Shown: positions 62,501 to 64,000 of the stretch, piece after piece
How the letters are laid out: each line of letters begins with the position of its first letter
Position numbering within the stretch: the stretch's first letter is position 1
NCBI RefSeq assembly: GCF_963576615.1
Contig: NC_088708.1
Location: forward strand, 46,735,196-46,799,195
DNA: 64,000 bases
Direction: 5' to 3'
From: Watersipora subatra
Lineage: Eukaryota; Bryozoa; Gymnolaemata; Cheilostomatida; Watersiporidae
Notes under the pieces: model-generated
The model's input: only the letters and a program-made list of their open reading frames with translations
What the model was told of the DNA's origin: nothing
The model's database searches: none
Made by a program: the position numbers and the translations under genes

Positions 62501-63774
62501 GCAGGCCAGATGACCCTAGCGTATATGTATGATTTGTCACAAGTGAGCATGATAACGCAGCAAGGCCATTCAGATGACCAAAAGATTAAACAGGTAGGAC
62601 CATGAAGGCTGGTTTTTTCTGTCTGCTTGATTAGCAGCTATTTTCTGCTAGCATTTCGGTAAGAAGCACTATAACACCGTACGCCATGCAAAACTGTCTA
62701 TTTTGGTTGTCAGTTCTACAAATTTTGTCATGTAAGGCATCTGTCACATGCTCACTGTTGTACTGGTAGGGAGTAAACATCAGCTGCGTATCGTACTAGC
62801 TATTAACAATAAAAGCAGTCAGCAAGCGTAACAGGCTTTTTGATACAGCCACAAAGCATCTCTGAACAGATCGTAGCTGCTCAACAACAACAGCCTGCAA
62901 GTACATGTAGGACAAGCTGGTGCTATCTAGAATAAGGGTTGTCTCCTCTGTTGAATGAAAGTTTTACCTTTAATAAATCTTTTGTTCATTTGCTTCTTTC
63001 AATTTATATTATCTTAAGTTGGTGGCCAGCCTCACATTTTGAATGTGTCTCAGTGAACGTCCTCGGAATTAATAAATCTGAAAACCCATTTGTCTCAGCA
63101 CTTCATAGTGCCGGCTTTTCGCTTAACATTGTACATCCCCAATAAATCATTTTAAAAATAGTTATATCTGCTCAAACTTTTCTAGATGTTCTCGAAAAGG
63201 AATCCCATTGATAGCTTTGCATACTTGTACAACAGGTGTGACCAAGCCAAACGTTTCCATCTTTTATATGTGAATGGCGACTTCTGCGAACCATTCTTAT
63301 GATTATGTATTCCGATTAATCTTTACTATATATAAGAGAAGTGTCCGTGTGTCTGAAGCCGCGCTAAGAGCATTAGAAAAAAAAGATTACCTTGTACAGG
63401 AATTGAACCCGGGGCATCAGATTTAAAAACAATTTACCACTAAACCACTCACGGAATAATTCTCCATATATTGACTACTGACTTATGGCGATGTCTCACA
63501 GTGCACAGAAAAATTACTAGTAAAAATTAACACTCATATAAATTATTTAATATGCAAGATAGCTTAACTGTCTAAAAATATTGAGCATCCAGAATAGATT
63601 CATACTAGTGTCTTGTGCTTCAGTATTTGATGAAATATCAATGGAAATATTTCCTGCTGTCACATAACAATTTTGCCTGCTCTCCAGGGTATGCTGGCTC
63701 TGATAGAGATGTGCAAGGAGGTGTATCCTCTCATGCAGCGATGTCTCTTCGCTTCTATCAAAAAGAAAACCTGA
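53529..63774 (+). CDS. EXOSC6: Exosome complex component MTR3 (EXOSC6), RNase PH-like
   Basis: Nine exons: 53529-53621, 53749-53806, 54026-54104, 58704-58878, 59653-59713, 60615-60700, 60910-60963, 62480-62593, 63688-63774 (TGA); 268 residues, close to the 272 of human EXOSC6. All junctions are GT/AG with matching phases (0,1,2,0,1,0,0,0). Conserved blocks in order: GIVTRAKGSSYIEVGKTKVI, CYGPRQ (codon split by intron 3), CEMKFASF, MLVDALSP, RFPKAQVDIYITVLEDDGS, SITAASLALADAGIEMF, LTLLDPTAEEEAM and the end region IEMCKEVYPLMQRCL. MTR3 is one of six RNase PH-type ring subunits of the eukaryotic RNA exosome; in animals it is catalytically inactive and structural, acting in nucleus and cytoplasm. 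Start ATG is the first in the exon after a stop. Introns 3, 4 and 7 carry a 22-bp minisatellite, inverted repeats and a hAT element. Confidence 0.95.
54485..55000. repeat. Diverged tandem duplication of about 260 bp in EXOSC6 intron 3
   Basis: Two copies (about 54485-54770 and 54774-55000) share AATAACAARTATTTTATA, CGTGACATTC, GGATTGGT and CACCTGCACCAATC. Confidence 0.85.
55001..57600. other. Middle of EXOSC6 intron 3
   Basis: A degenerate 18-22-bp repeat (GGGTAGATCACAGNTGATAT) spans 55925-56140. No exon or transposon end recognised in the rest. Confidence 0.5.
57606..58640. repeat. Minisatellite, 22-bp unit, about 47 copies, higher-order structure
   Basis: Unit ATGTGTTAGGATGACATGTA plus AC. 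Variant units (CATATATTAGG, CATGAAGC, GGCATGTAAT) recur in the same order in several blocks, e.g. from 57847, 57961 and 58349. The array ends about 60 bases before exon 4 of EXOSC6. Confidence 0.96.
61304..61411. mobile_element. Fold-back MITE of about 108 bp
   Basis: CCAGTGAGTGTGAGAATG and its inverted copy end the element, with further pairing through TCATCAATAAA and an AT-rich centre. In intron 7 of EXOSC6. Confidence 0.75.
61540..61840. repeat. Tandem array of TATAGCTATA-type units
   Basis: ATATATACTATAGCTATAT recurs about nine times; nearly every unit is self-complementary. Confidence 0.9.
61849..62376. mobile_element. hAT-type non-autonomous element
   Basis: Ends CAGGGATGGCCAAA and, on the other strand, CAGCTATGGCCAAA. 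An exact 8-bp target duplication GTATATAC lies at 61841-61848 and 62377-62384. No transposase frame. In intron 7 of EXOSC6. Confidence 0.92.
63335..63470 (-). mobile_element. tRNA-derived SINE-like repeat
   Basis: On the - strand, A box TGGTTTAGTGG (63438-63448) and B box GGTTCAATTCC (63399-63409), then the CTAATGCTCT tail shared with the 24.8-kb copy. Acceptor and T stems do not pair, so it is not a functional tRNA gene. In intron 8 of EXOSC6. Confidence 0.62.
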
Positions 63775-64000
63775 CTCCGCAGCGATGTCATGAAGACTAT
63801 CGTCATCAGCTATGAGCCTGTCGAGAGTGTCTCCCTCTCTCTCGCAATCTTTTACACAGCTGCAGAGAGTCCCTGTTCTTAATACCATATCTGTCAAACG
63901 AGCAACAGACTTATTGAACTTGGTGATTAAAATTAGCTGATATACAATGATATGTATTTCAATGCCCGCTGATAAAATACTTGCATTACAACTATACAAC
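63775..64000. other. 3' flank of EXOSC6
   Basis: Presumed 3' UTR; no AATAAA on the + strand before the window ends. The - strand frame overlapping the last exon is a shadow. Confidence 0.5.

Noticed and set aside
63399-63448. tRNA gene
   Set aside because: Same reason: promoter boxes without a foldable cloverleaf.
63547-63999. 150-codon - strand frame at the end of the window
   Set aside because: Overlaps the last EXOSC6 exon, which is well supported on the + strand; the frame is its antisense shadow.

Overview
The window is a stretch of AT-rich animal genome. Genes are split by GT/AG introns, AATAAA signals follow them, and introns and gaps are filled with minisatellites and DNA-transposon remnants. 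The gene families point to an invertebrate metazoan, probably a lophotrochozoan; I cannot name the species. All exon models below were built by eye from splice signals, reading-frame phase and recalled family conservation; no search was run.

Layout. (1) 1913-15648, + strand: the 3' part of a furin-repeat, single-pass membrane protein resembling the C-terminal half of a PCSK5/6-type proprotein convertase; its 5' end lies outside the window. (2) 16334-27743, - strand: an eight-exon beta-lactamase-domain protein, tail-to-tail with gene 1, whose serine active-site motif looks degraded. (3) 31970-32791, + strand: an intronless BCD1/ZNHIT6 box C/D snoRNP assembly factor. (4) 40686-48649, - strand: a Tubby-family gene with an N-terminal exon and a C-terminal tubby-domain exon. 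(5) 53529-63774, + strand: a complete nine-exon exosome subunit gene, EXOSC6/MTR3. The genes are unrelated housekeeping or signalling functions and do not form a pathway.

Between and inside the genes are: a pogo/Tigger-like element, a TA-flanked element with about 145-bp inverted repeats, a PIF/Harbinger remnant with TTA duplications, a 5'-truncated non-LTR retrotransposon, Helitron-like 3' ends linked to tRNA-like A/B boxes, an element full of GGGGCACGTTG motifs, a hAT element with a perfect 8-bp target duplication, and a fold-back MITE. There are about ten tandem arrays with units of 16 to 30 bp.

The most curious signals are intronic arrays whose every unit carries an RNA-processing signal in the sense of the host gene (about 37 units, most with a GTAAGT donor-like site; about 40 units with AATAAA), a 52-bp duplication of a splice acceptor in the beta-lactamase gene, the lost SxxK lysine of that protein, and the tRNA-like/Helitron chimeras. 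I found no clearly new multi-gene system.
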